A stretch of DNA of 64,000 nucleotides from Epinephelus fuscoguttatus (lineage: Eukaryota; Chordata; Actinopteri; Perciformes; Serranidae). Location of the stretch: the NCBI RefSeq assembly GCF_011397635.1, contig NC_064759.1:22592428-22656427 (forward strand). The letters are read 5' to 3'. Position numbers and translations under genes: made by a program. Positions 42,632 through 54,400 of the stretch are shown here, one piece after another (position 1 is the stretch's first letter; the number at the start of each line of letters is the position of its first letter). The notes beneath the pieces were generated by a model that did no database searches, had not been told where the DNA came from, and worked only from the letters and a program-made list of their open reading frames with translations.

Positions 42632-44914
42632 ATCTGAGATGTGACTGATTAAAAACAGGAGACTACAGAGGGATGACCTCTGGGACTGTATTGTCACATC
42701 TGTGTTGTGCTCAGAGAGACAGCTTCTTTTATCGCTGCAGGGAGTAATGTTTTCTGTCAGGTCCTCATATTCCCACTGTGAGTCCTGCTTTGTATTGTTT
42801 GTATGGCATATGAATATGCCACAGAACATTCTGTAACCATTGATATTTTGTTGTAATTGTTTATATTTCTAGTAAAATAATGTAAATTTTTCAAATGCCT
42901 GATCATTATTTTCATGAATATTTTCTCTATATGAAAAGTAAGAAGGGGTAAAAATCCTCTATCACGCCATAGTTTACACCTATCAGTCAATGAGTCCTGG
43001 CATTTGACATGTACAACCCACCCAAATATATGTTGCAGTCCAAGGACACCCTCTCATGGATATTTAGTGCTCAAGCAGCCAACCTGGCCTCGAATTTCCC
43101 CAGATCCCAATCTGATTGAGAAGCTGTGGGACGGCTTGGTACCCAAGAGGTACCCTTAATCCACAGTGGGGCCTCCTTGGATCAGATATGGCTCTCATCT
43201 GTTGAGACATGAACACAGGACCTCTGGGGCGTGTCCTGGAGCGTCTGGCAGTGGATAAAGTTGGGTCCCAGCACAAGATTAGGATCTGGAGAATTTTGAG
43301 GCCAGGCTGACACCTTGAGCTCTTTATGACATTCCTCGGGCCATTCCTGAGCATATTTTGTGGTGTGGCATGATGCATTGTCCTGCTGGTGGGCCATGGC
43401 CATCGGGGACTGCCGTTGCCATAATGACGAGTACTTGGTCTGTAACGGTGTTTGGGTGTGTGGTGCATGCCATGTGGCATCCACATGAATGCCAGGGCCC
43501 AAAGTTTCCCAGCAGAACATTGAATTGTAATAAGATGATCAATGTTATTCACTGCACCTGTCAGTGGTTTTAATGTCGTGGCTGATCAGTGTATGTGACT
43601 CTGTACCTTGATATTAATATATATTGCAATATGGCACATTTTGTGGAAAATTACTGTGTCAAGCTTATACTAAAAAAAATCATAAAATACTTAATTCAAA
43701 ATAAAGTAATTTAAAATGGAAATATATTTCCATAAAGAAGTTTGCCAAATTGCCCCAAAACGACCTCATTAATCCAGAGATGTTGAAGGGATAGTATTGC
43801 ATTTATATGGCGTGATTATTTTTTAATTGTTTAGTCGCTGAGCATCCAAAGATAAAAAGACGCTTTTTAAATACATCATATTTATTCAGAAAATGATCTG
43901 AAAATTCATGATAGTTACTTCAACATTAATGTCTTGCTACTATTGAATCATGTTGATCCAATGGGTGATAAATAGAGGAACAATGACAGACAGATAACAA
44001 TAAACTGTTTTTGGTATGACATTCACTGGTGATATCTATTGCGAGCACCTAAATACCTGTTCTGAACTGAAATGCTCCTATTCGTTCACAATAAAGTGCA
44101 TGTTCTGTCTACCTAGGCCCACACTGTCTCCTCAGTGAGGAGGATATTGCACAGTTCATTTTATTACCACTCTTGATAAAAGGCCACCTGCTCCCTTCAG
44201 CTTTCCTCTGTCCTCAAAAGGCAAATAATCAAGACTAAAGAGAAACAAAGCATTCAATCACTGCTCTTCTGAAATCCACAAAAACTACACTATGTGACGT
44301 TAAGTGCCATTGAAATGGTTAATAGCCCATACTTCAACTACAAAACATCCTCCTACACACTACAATCTTTAAAAATATACAACGTTGGAGATGAAGCTCA
44401 CAAACTACAGACATTTATAGCAACATGATTAATACTGCAAAAATGGAGGTGTTGATAATGTGGCTCTGAAACTGCTTTGAACATGATGCTGTTTTAAATC
44501 CTGCAAAGATCAGCAAGAAAAGCTGATACGATAAATCCTGGATTTTGGTATTTGATAAAAGGAGATATTGTAATTTGAGGAAGCATCAGATGGTGGTGGA
44601 CTGTGGTGGAGTCACAGGTTGTTTTGGCACTCAGAGTGAAAGAATAAATACTCCTGCATGCAGATTAGCTCATAATAAAGGGTTGTTACTTGTCAGAAGC
44701 AGAAAATGGCAAAGAGGAGGCCTCAATACCTAACCTCCAGTCAAAGGCTGGTATTCAGGTGCCACACAGACCTCCACAGATTTAGCCCTTGAGCAGGATT
44801 GCTGTTGATTCTTATTGATATTGTAGCGTTATGATTGGTTGGTAGGGTGGGTTTATAATCTGACTGGTGCATTCATGGCTTCCTGGTAGTCACTGGGAAC
44901 AGGAGGTGGCTGAT
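42632..44914. other. ccdc12-kifc2 tail-to-tail intergenic region
   Basis: Both 3' UTRs must lie here. A Tc1-like remnant occupies about 42,975-43,600. An ATTAAA hexamer at 42,648 is too close to the ccdc12 stop to be a convincing poly(A) signal. From 43,600 to 44,914 I see only A/T-rich sequence. No additional gene is supported. Confidence 0.6.
42975..43600 (-). mobile_element. Tc1-like DNA transposon remnant
   Basis: On the minus strand the element starts with CACTGATCAGCCACGACATT followed by AAAACCACTGACAGGTGCAG, a known terminal sequence of a dispersed vertebrate repeat. Frame pieces such as CHTTKYAQEWPEECHKE and SAWPQNSPDPN are decayed versions of the transposase segment (family pattern: QEW, WPxxSPDLN). 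Stops and frame changes rule out function. Its other end near 42,975 is not sharply defined. Confidence 0.65.
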
Positions 44915-47862
44915 TCAGTCGCACTGTCCACCTCCAGATTCAATCTTCCTGGCTGCAGGACCCAGCTCTACCTTGCACACCCTCTGGGCAAACTTCAGTG
45001 AGCACAAAGTCTCTCCCACGTTACTCTCCAGCGCAGACACCTTCAGTAGAAACAGTTAAAAAGACACAACAAGCATCAGCCAAGACTTAAATGTAATTAA
45101 CTGCGAGTTTGTCATATCTCTGTGGCTGAAAATGGATAGATTTGAGGCAGTAATCTCACCTGCACCACCATGACAGTCTTGCTGCCTTTGCCCAGGGAGT
45201 CTTGTAATAAGTATGTAAGGCGGGAGTTCCTGAAAGGGATATGAGTCTGCCGAGCTCTCAGTGCCTGAATTACATCCCCCAGTGACAGCAGGGAGCGGTT
45301 GATATTCTGGGCCTCTTTCAGCCTCTCTCCCTCTGCACCAGATTTCCATACCCTCTCTGAGCCGGCCAGGTCCACCAGGTTCAACTTGCCTGAGGAAAAA
45401 ACAATTTAATTCAAAGGAAAGAATGAGACAAAGAAGATGGTCATCCCTGGACCCACATGTGTCTGAGTGAATCCTGATCAGAAGCTTTTTCTCTTTGCTC
45501 CCATTCTCAGCCTTTCTTCTGCTTGAAAGCTGCAGACATCCCTTGGGAAATTGTTTTTGATTCAGCATTATGCAGATGCACTCAGCTTTAATAAAACAGA
45601 GAGGGAGTCAAAGAGTAATGCCAAATCTGATTTAGATTTATATCAAATATTAATAGGGAGACTGCCTCTAGAAGGTAAAATGCATGTGAGACTGACCGGT
45701 GGTTTTGGATCCGGTGGCGAGGTCAGTGCCCTGAACAGTGATGCAGAGCAGAGCATGGGAGCGGGAGCTGTGCTGGTTCATCTGAGTGCCAAAGGTGATC
45801 CTATTCCTTCGGGCTGTAGCTAAAATCTTGAATAAAAGGGAAACAAACATAGATTTAATGATTTATTCTCATAAACGGATGGTAATTCACTATCAATATG
45901 GGTTATTTAAAACACACTGTGTCACCTTCTTGATGTGCTGAAAGCTCTTAACTTCGATGACCCTGAGGCCCGGCACATGCAGCTGTCCTGTTCCGTCCGG
46001 GTTAATCTTAATGTCCAGTTTCTCTCCGTCCTTACTCAGCAGGTCTCTGAGAAACAAAACAACAACAAAAGAATAAGTAGCTGTAAGTAGGTGTAATATT
46101 TAGCAGGCTAAAAGGACATCCAAAGAAAAGTGGAGCCTACTGTACCTTAGCACCTCGTTGTAGATCTCCACAGAGCTGACGGTGACTGTGTAAGACCACA
46201 TGTCCTTCCTTTCCTCGATCTCACTGAAGAGATGTTTCAGGGCTCGTTGGTTGATGCCTGGGTTTTCCACACTGCCCTGAAAAGCAAATGATGCTTAGCC
46301 TGCAGCCTACATTGTAGATCATCATTTTTTTGGAATGGAAGCCCATTTGCACCAGTGTGATGGAAAAAAAATCTGTGTTACGTGTTATATTAAGTATGAT
46401 TTTTTTTCTTAGTCACTTCCGAAACTATTTCATTTCTGAGATTTAATATTCAAGAATTTTTCAACAATGTTTGGACAGCTGGTTGCCCCATATCTGGAGT
46501 AACTCCTCTAGATGTTAACTTAAGTACAGCCCAAGTGGATATTGTCTCTTTCTGCTCACTTGTGGCCAAAAGGCTCATCCTGTGTAAATGGATGTGACTG
46601 TTCATCTCCAGCATATGGACATTGGATCAAGGATGTTATATGTAATTTACAACTGGAGAAAATCGGTTGTTTTATTTAAGGATCAACTGTACACCTCTTT
46701 GCCATGAAACATGCTATATTCCCCTACTACTATCACAAGCCAATTAACTTGTCATTTTTTCCTGTTTCATTTTTTTTAATATACATTTTTTTATTATTAT
46801 TTTTGTTCTTTATTTATTTACTTATTCATTCATTTATTCTTCTTTCTTGTCTATTAGATTTCCTTTGAGTGGTCTCGCTTTCTCTGTTGGTTCCTGGGTT
46901 GACAGGTGGGTGGGGTTGTCTTTCTGTCCTTACTGTCCTTTTTTTAGCCATTGAGCTCTTTAGTAGAGGCGTTTGTAATGGTGCTACTGTTCCCTTGCAC
47001 ACCGTACAAATCCTTTGTTCTTCCAACATTGTGTTATGTTTTTAATGTGCTAACTGGCTAACTAACATCTTGAAGCCCTCCTATCAGTCTTCCAGTTTTC
47101 CTTCTTGAATGACAAATGCACACTATCACCACCTGCTGGTATGGGGAATTATTTCCTCTCATGCAGGCGTACATGCTAGTTGGCTGTTAGCTGTAGTTTT
47201 GGAGTGTGTTCAAGCACAACTTTTTGGCTGAGACAAAAGAAACATGAGGTCGTGCAACAGTTGGCCTTTGTCGTTACTAGCTCTTTGATGTTGGTTTGGT
47301 GTGTCTGGGCCTTCAGTCATTAAAATTCATTCAAAGTCATTCAAGAATTCTGACTTAATACCTCAAAATAAAGATACCAAGTCATTATTTCCGAGAAAGC
47401 TTCTCATTATACTGACTTACAGGATCTGTTTTTTTTCATCACACTGGCAGAAATGGGCGTCCATACTTTAGCGACAACAATGCTGTATAATCAGTGTACC
47501 TCCATGGTGTATGTTTTTCCAGAGCCAGTCTGTCCATATGCAAATATGCAGACATGGTAGCCATCGATGCAGGACGTCACAAGAGGCTCAATTTCCTGAA
47601 AGACCTGAAGAAACCAAACAAAATATTAGAGTTGTTGAACATTTATGTGCATTTCCTGCATATGCTGTTCATTTTCACACCTCTTCCTGTGTGGCCTGAG
47701 GGTGGAAGACCTTGTCCAGTTCAAAGATGCGACCCTTTCCTTTGTTCAGCACGTTGAGCGAGGACTCGTTGTTGGGGTCCGTTGTCACCACCACAGACTG
47801 GCCCTCCTCACGCTGGTCCTCCTTCAGCACAGGCTTCACACGACACAGCACGCGGATGTTGC
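44915..47862 (-). other. kifc2: kifc2 exons 13-19: C-terminal kinesin motor domain
   Basis: The motor starts at [11 protein letters not shown] (residue 583) and ends near CKVELGP, with only about 14 residues after it. Visible motifs: the P-loop GQTGSGKT (residues 667-674), switch I NQHSSRSH (779-786) and switch II DLAGSE (812-817), so ATP binding and hydrolysis residues look intact. After switch II the usual RVGK(T/S)G reads RVWKSG. The neck-before-motor order predicts minus-end-directed movement, as in other kinesin-14 proteins. Confidence 0.92.
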
Positions 47863-50800
47863 CTAAAACAGAGGGCCCAGTTAATGACACAGATTTTATT
47901 TTCTGCAGTGGATTTTATTTCGTCATCTTTGCATACCTTTAAGCTCCACCAGCTGCTCGTGGTACTTCCTGCGCAGTGCGACCTCCTTCCTATATTTCTC
48001 CAGGAGATCTTTGTTGGCTTCAGACATCTCGGTGATAGCTGCTGAAATCTGACAAGAGACAGCAAAAATTATTTTACTAGGCTTCTCAGTTTGGTAAGGT
48101 TTATCACCCCTGAAGTACAGGGGACTGAGTCATGTTGTCATGTCACGTACGTACCTGTTTTTTTGCATCACTGATTGCTGCACTATAAAAGTCTGAGAAG
48201 TTACGAACTTGGCTCCTCAGACTGGCGTAGTCTGTCTTCATGGAGCGTAAAGTTGGAGGGAGTGCTGTCAGACGCTTCTGCAAGCCTGACATAAACAGAA
48301 ACCCATCTTTAAATTTTGTCTCAATAAATGTATATTAAAGGAGTAGTTTAGCATTTTGGGAAACATGATCTCTGTCTTTGCGGGTTTATTTGTTGTGACT
48401 CACAGAAGAATTGGTCCTGCAGGCTCTGAAAGTGCTCGGCCGAGCAGGTGGCTGCAGCCTTCACAGCCTCTTCCTTCCTCTCCTCCAAGTGGCCGATCTC
48501 TTTCAGCAGCTCCTCTCTCAGTGTACTGATTTCTCGCTCATACGCTGCAATCTGTAAGAGGTTCAGCGCAGCAATTTGTCAATCTGTCAGGTGGACTGGT
48601 CCAATCTGTGCAGGCTCAGCTCTGTAATGAGTTCATCTGTCAATGAAATTGATCCTGGGTGTGAATTTCTCATAGCAAAGTGGAAGCTTCCTTTTTCTGC
48701 CTTTGTTTTTTCTCCTCTTTGATCATCTGTTCTCTAAACAGCGAGTGCTTTATTTAACCCTCTGGACTTTTCGATTCTGTCTCTTCAACTTCTGAATCAG
48801 AGTTGGTGGCATCTGGAGGACCATCTGGGATTTGTTGCCAGTTTCCTTAACTTCTACTGGCCAGCAGCCAACAGCAATAATATGTGTACTGATGCATTAT
48901 TATGGAGCACTATTGTGAGAGCCCACTTTATAATATATGTTCAACTTGTTGTTGCCTGGGACATGTTCAAAAACTAGTGTATTTACTTCTAAAAAACACA
49001 GATACTGGATGTTAACATCGGTTTAATCTGTGACTTTATACTTAAAAGTGGATATGAAAGATTAACGCCAGACTAATTAAGGGTGAAGTCTGTGGCTACT
49101 GTTTCTGACCTTGTGCTGCAGATTACAGCTGTGTTCATCGGACTTCCTGATGTGTTCCTCCAGCTGTTTGCACCGCTCATTCTGATTGGACAGCTTGTCA
49201 GACAGCAGTTCATTCCTCTGCCTGGCTTTGGTCAGCTGCTTTAATGTGGCCGGTGATTCCACCTCCACCGTCTGGGTGACATACTGAGAAATAAAACATC
49301 GGATTAGGGGCATCTACTCTAATAACACAAAAAATATATATGTAAAAATCTATATTTGTTGCAATTTTGTTTGTTAGAAGATTTACCTTCACCACTGGCT
49401 CCTTGCCTCTCTCTTTGTCCAGCTCCAGCTGCAGCTCCCTCACCCGGTCCTCTCGTTTCCTCAGCTCCTCTCCCCTCCTCCACTCGCTTTGTTCGCTCTG
49501 TCGCTCCAGCTGAGACAGCTGCTCAGCACGATGTTGTAGGGACATCTCCAACTGCTGCACTCTGCTGCGGAGGTTTTCATTCTCCTAGCAGAGAACATAA
49601 AACAAAGTCAGTTAAGAAGTATTTTTGTTTGAAGTCAACGATGTCTGCCTTGGTAGCAAGGTCAGAGAGCTTCCAGATGTGTTTGTGCATCTCACCTTGA
49701 TGAGCATGGTGCTGGACTGGGAGGGGATGGCTGACAGCTGCTGCAGGAGGCCTTGTGTAACGCTCAGGTTCTGCTTCAGACTCTCGTTCTCTGCTGACAG
49801 ACACAGAACCCGCTTCTCTGAGTCTGTGGCCCCCTGAGGAAGGGAAACATGAGGATCAGCATAACAATGAGAGATGCATCAAAACAAGAATTCTTTGCAA
49901 TGTGATTTCCTCACATAAATCCTTGTAGACAAGTGTTTCTTCATGGTGGATTTGTAATTAAAGTGTTAATCAAGGCATGCTGACCGTTGTGTGCGTGGGC
50001 AGCTGTGGCAGCTTTGGTGATGACGTGGAAAGTGACAAAGACTTGACACTTGATTAAATCAATAGTACACCACTTACAGTGGCTGTTCTCAATCTTGACA
50101 GCTCCTCCTCGCGCTCCTCTATGCAACTCTTCAGCTCATCGATCTGTGCAAGAAATCACAAGTTAAATAGAGGAAAGATTTTTTTAATATATATGTTTGA
50201 CTGCCTATATTATTCCGTTATTAGTAGCATAATGTGAAATTGATTTATTCATGCTTCATTTTTATGAAGATAGGCATGTAATACTGTCTTCACAATTCTT
50301 CTTATGGGTATAGAAAAAATGCAAAAGAGATTTTGTAATGAAATATACATTTGAACACTATTTTTATCAATTATTTATGGATTTCAGGTAGAAATGGTTA
50401 AAGCACTTGGGATTTAACCAGAGGTGTAGACTCGAGTCACATGACTTGGACAAATTTGATGAATTCAGACTTAACTTGACTTGACAAACTCAAAAAAGAC
50501 TTGCATCTCAAAATGGACTTCAACACCAATGACTCATGACCTCCCTTGTACTTGAGCCTTCTGACTTGAAAATACTTAATGCCTTCCTCAAAGCCAAAAG
50601 ATTAAAATTTACACCATTAAAAAAGTGTGCCAAAATCAATTCATTTCCTGAGTCAGCTAACATTGACATTAATTATTCCTGGCAAGGTTACACTTAATTC
50701 CCCAGATCCACTTTGTTTGAAACAATCTGAGAGCATCAAATCAAGTTTGCATACAAAAACTATAAGGCAGTCAACGAAAACAAATTGCAGTATGCAAAAA

Positions 50801-53800
50801 TGTGCAGGTGAAAAATTCAAGACAGAGACACAACAATTTCCAACAAACTTATTTTAGCAAATAAATACACATTTTAGAAAGCAATCATGATTTTTGTAAA
50901 TTGAATACATTATTACACTGTTGTTAAAATGGCATTACATTTGGTGAAGAGTGCATTAGGACTTGACGTGGGAATTAAGATCTTTACTTCTGGCTTGCAA
51001 ACAATGCCTTGGTCCCACCTACGGATTTAACTCGCATGCAGCTGCCTACCTGCTGTTGAAAGGCCTGTATACGTGAGTGTCTGTCCTTGTCCTTCTGCTC
51101 CAGCTGTGAGTGTAGCAGACGGAGCTCTCCCCTCAGCTTACTCCTCTCACCCTGCAGACCGTACAGAGACTCAACCAGATGGTGAATCCCGGCTTGTGCC
51201 CCTGCATCACTGCTGGACTCACCTGGAAGACATAAATATCAGCCTCTCCATCATCATCATCATCATCATCATCGTCAGCCTGAATACTAAAGGCATATCT
51301 AACAGCAAAGATAACCTAACCATATTCCACCCACAAACAGCACCAGCCAATATACTCTGAACTTCCTCTGACCTGTTTTCTATAGGTTTTCAGTTATGAC
51401 TAATTTCCACAGTATGCTTCAATGCTTGCATGTATTTAATATTAATGGACATTTAGTATGCACTTAAAGCTCTTTCACACACAATGTAGTGCATTGCAGT
51501 TAAGTTAACATTATCCTTGCCGTGTTTCCACTCTCAAGTCTCCCAGGCAACCTTACAGACCTGTATAGGATTACTGCATCTTCACGTGCAGCCTGGAGCA
51601 CAGAGAAGATTTATAGGAAGCAACAACCTGCTAAAACTCCTCTATTGTTCATCAGGGACCTGAGCAGCATGCCCAACAGCATTTTAATCACTTTCTTCCT
51701 CCTCAATGATTAATCAGGATCTGTCACCTCTAATTTTCTTTGCAGGGCCTTATGCTAATTCTGTCAACACACCATGTCAGGTCTGCTGTGTCACAATGGT
51801 GCAGGGAGAGGTGGTGTTGCCAGGAAGGGAAAAAAAGCATGGAGCAGAGGTTACAGCTGTTCAGCAGGGCTGTTAGATGCAACGTGCTTGCAAGAAATGT
51901 GAGTCTTTAAGCTGTTATGGCCTGCAGAAGTACTGAGAAGCTTTGTAAATATTGAAACAGCAGCTTGAAATAATGAAGAAAATGGGTTTCCTCTCAATTT
52001 AGAAAAAAAAAAAGATTTTAAAAAAGTGAGATTTCCCGTTACATACTTGATGAATGGAGCACCAGCAATTCATTTGAATGAAACACAGAACAGAGTGGTG
52101 GAAACACAGGCAGAGCATCACTCGTCCACTTAGGACTGCACGTTGCATCACAGTAAACAAACCAAACAGCCTTGTAACACTGGGACATAGACCCTGGGCT
52201 ATTTTTAGTCCAACACAAGTACACGTGGCGCCTTGCATGTGCAAGACCTTGTAAGTGCATTTGCAGGGAATAAAACAGCACTCTCGGCCATGATTTATTC
52301 ACAACAGAAAGCCGGAGAGTCACTATCTAAGTACCAAAGACCCTCACTACAGAATCATGTATCTTTGTCCTGCGACTAATGAGAGTCAGTGTGCATGAGG
52401 TCCTCTGCTCTGCACTCTGAATCCATATAACCCAACGTGGTCATCACATACATTATCATAGGTATTGGCGTATTTCTCTGAGGCTGTATGTGTCAGCCTA
52501 AGGACAGGAGCCTGATCTGTCTACAGATGCATGCACATGTTAACATGCTGTACATATGCATAGAAAAGTGATGTAAGACAGATGGTGCGGCAACCTGTCT
52601 GCACAGAGGACCAAGTCAAGAACCATCTGGTCAAATCTGAAACACAACAGATACCATCATCTGAAGATTTGAGGTCAATGGCAGCGGCAAGTGTAAGTCT
52701 GGCTAATCTAATCAGTCTGCTGCTCTGCTGATGACTATATACTTCTATTAAAAGATGTTCAGTGTGTCTCTGGTTAAAAAAAAATCTCATCCTGGGGGAG
52801 CTAACATTGGAAAAAACACATCATAGGGCACTGAAGCGAACTCAGTAAGACACTGTCTAAAGAATTGATGACTGCCTCTCAAATCCTGCTCACATTTTTA
52901 TACGGTAATGGAAGATTACTGGATTTCCACAACTGTAAAAGAAAGCATAAAACATTCTCATCTACATCACATAACTCAGTGGATATAAACCTATTAAGAT
53001 TTATTTATTCATTGTCCTCCTAATCCATCAAATGATCTCATCCAACCTTATCGATTTAAATCTATCTTTAGCCTTCTGTGCCATTTCCTGCTTCTCTTTT
53101 CACACCAGCCAATCTGCCTCTGTGTGTGGTCATTGAAACACCCACTTGACCCCAACCTCTTTTTATTTTTCATAATCCTCCTACCCACAAAATGGAAATG
53201 CAAACCCATTCCCTCTTGCACCTTAATTTCACCCTCCCCCTATCCCTTCTTTCCTCTCTCCTCCCCCATTCCCTTTCTCCCTCACCCTCGCTCAGTGGAC
53301 TGGGGGTCTGTTGCTGGCTGATGGCCTCCTCCAGGCTGCTGATGATGCTGTTCTTGTCCCTGAGGCGCTGGCGGTAGGATGCTCGCAGGGCCTTCATCTG
53401 GCGGCGGTGCTGGACGCGGTGCCTCTTCAGCTGGACCCGGTACTGGTCGGCCTGCTGCTGCAGCTGCTGGAAGTGGGAGTACTGCTCCAGAAAACTCAGC
53501 AAGTGGGACATCACCGCCACCAGGGGAGACTCTGTCAACTGGGCAGTACAGATGCAGGCATACAAAGTTTTAACACTGCAGAGGCTTCTATTTAGGGAAC
53601 TGATACTTTATGTTCCTGCATCAGGTGAGCAGCTCAGTCAAGGTGATGACACAGTTTCGCTACCTTTCCGGTTGTTTCCAGCTGGACCTGTGAGGCCCTC
53701 CTCTTCTCAGCCTCCTGCTTGAAAGACAGGAAAGCAGCCAGAGGGGTGCATGCTGGGATGTCAGGGCCATCTTCCTCACCTTCGTCACTCTGGGACATTT

Positions 53801-54400
53801 CATCACTGTCACTGCTACTGCCTAGGTGACAACAAATCACATGCACTTTAAAGAGTAAAGGAATGTTTTAAGTATGAAACTATCCATATCATAAATGTTG
53901 TATCATTCCACTATACCATAAGACAGCCTTTACATTGGACTATAAATAAACACTACTTGAGCACTCACTGGATTCACTAAGCTGAACACAAGCCTTTTTT
54001 CCCATTTTGGAGGTGTGGCCATCTCTCCTCCTGCTCCCTGTTTCCATGGAAACAGGTCTTGGCTCCTGATCATAGCAACATACATTAGGGTCAGACTCTA
54101 ATGCACAGGCACAATATTTACACATTGCATACAAAGAAATGCACACAAAAGCAGAACAAATGCAACATCAATTTCTATTGGCCAAATTACTGAGTCTCTT
54201 TGTGCTGTCAGGTGATAAATGATGCATGCATGTTTCACACAAAAAATGTTCTTCTCCTGACAGAGGACCCCCGAGGCTGGACATGATGTGGCTAGACATA
54301 CGTCTGAGGAAGATCCACACGCCCCCTCCAAGGCTTCCTCCTCCTCCTTCTTGAAGACAGTGTAGAAGATGTAGACTAAAAGGGAGTAGAAGGCGTACAT
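44915..54400 (-). CDS. kifc2: Kinesin family member C2, complete, 19 exons, 923 aa
   Basis: A kinesin-14 (C-terminal motor) gene. Exons, right to left: 54302-54400, 53969-54065, 53664-53821, 53286-53538, 51050-51222, 50078-50143, 49696-49833, 49387-49584, 49110-49283, 48404-48551, 48155-48285, 47937-48048, 47681-47862, 47500-47604, 46146-46276, 45926-46046, 45697-45826, 45160-45389, 44915-45040. The sum is 2,772 nt including the stop, all in phase. The start [18 protein letters not shown] is the KIFC2 signature (human [16 protein letters not shown]), and GATDSEKRV in exon 7 also matches KIFC2. The motor alone could be taken for KIFC3. Longer than human KIFC2 (838 aa by memory), mainly in the tail. 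An in-frame upstream Met at 54,442 exists but does not match the family start. Confidence 0.94.
47340..47475. repeat. Second copy of the 'caaaataatgact' repeat family
   Basis: The phrases 'tacctcaaaataaagatacc', 'aagtcattatttccgagaaag', 'cagaaatgggcgtccatac' repeat the word order of 1,005-1,300. It lies directly before kifc2 exon 14 in intron 14. Confidence 0.55.
50418..51018. repeat. Dispersed repeat with 'agaggtgtagactcgagtcacatgac' start
   Basis: The left edge 'ccagaggtgtagactcgagtc' and following 'acatgacttggac', 'agacttaacttgacttgac' are typical of a common fish repeat. The right edge 'ggtcccacct' is an inexact inverted match to the left. It ends about 30 bases from kifc2 exon 5 (intron 5). 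It has no coding potential. Confidence 0.6.
51223..53285 (-). other. kifc2 intron 4 (2.1 kb)
   Basis: A short ATC/CAT triplet run is at 51,249-51,274. A polypyrimidine-rich stretch (about 53,190-53,285) lies immediately 3' of exon 4 on the plus strand. Apart from that I see no exon, RNA gene or clear element. Confidence 0.65.

Larger units (their letters stand above)
47937..54400 (-). other. kifc2: kifc2 exons 1-12: hydrophobic N-terminus, acidic linker and coiled-coil tail
   Basis: Residues 1-582. Residues 3-16 are strongly hydrophobic and aromatic, followed by KK and an acidic run, which looks like a short membrane anchor or hydrophobic clamp. Residues 66-118 are Ser/Asp/Glu-rich. From exon 4 on, Glu/Lys/Gln/Leu-rich heptads ([44 protein letters not shown]) predict a long dimerising coiled coil, leading into the kinesin-14 neck [14 protein letters not shown] at the exon 12/13 border. 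The coiled coil is inferred from heptad-like spacing, not computed. Confidence 0.8.

Noticed and set aside
43064-43552. A 162-codon frame as a working transposase gene
   Set aside because: The transposase-like pieces are split among different frames and lack the rest of the catalytic domain.
44915-47862. Assignment of the kinesin as KIFC3
   Set aside because: The motor domain looks KIFC3-like, but the MYAFYSLL start, the GATDSEKRV segment and the short tail after the motor are KIFC2 features.
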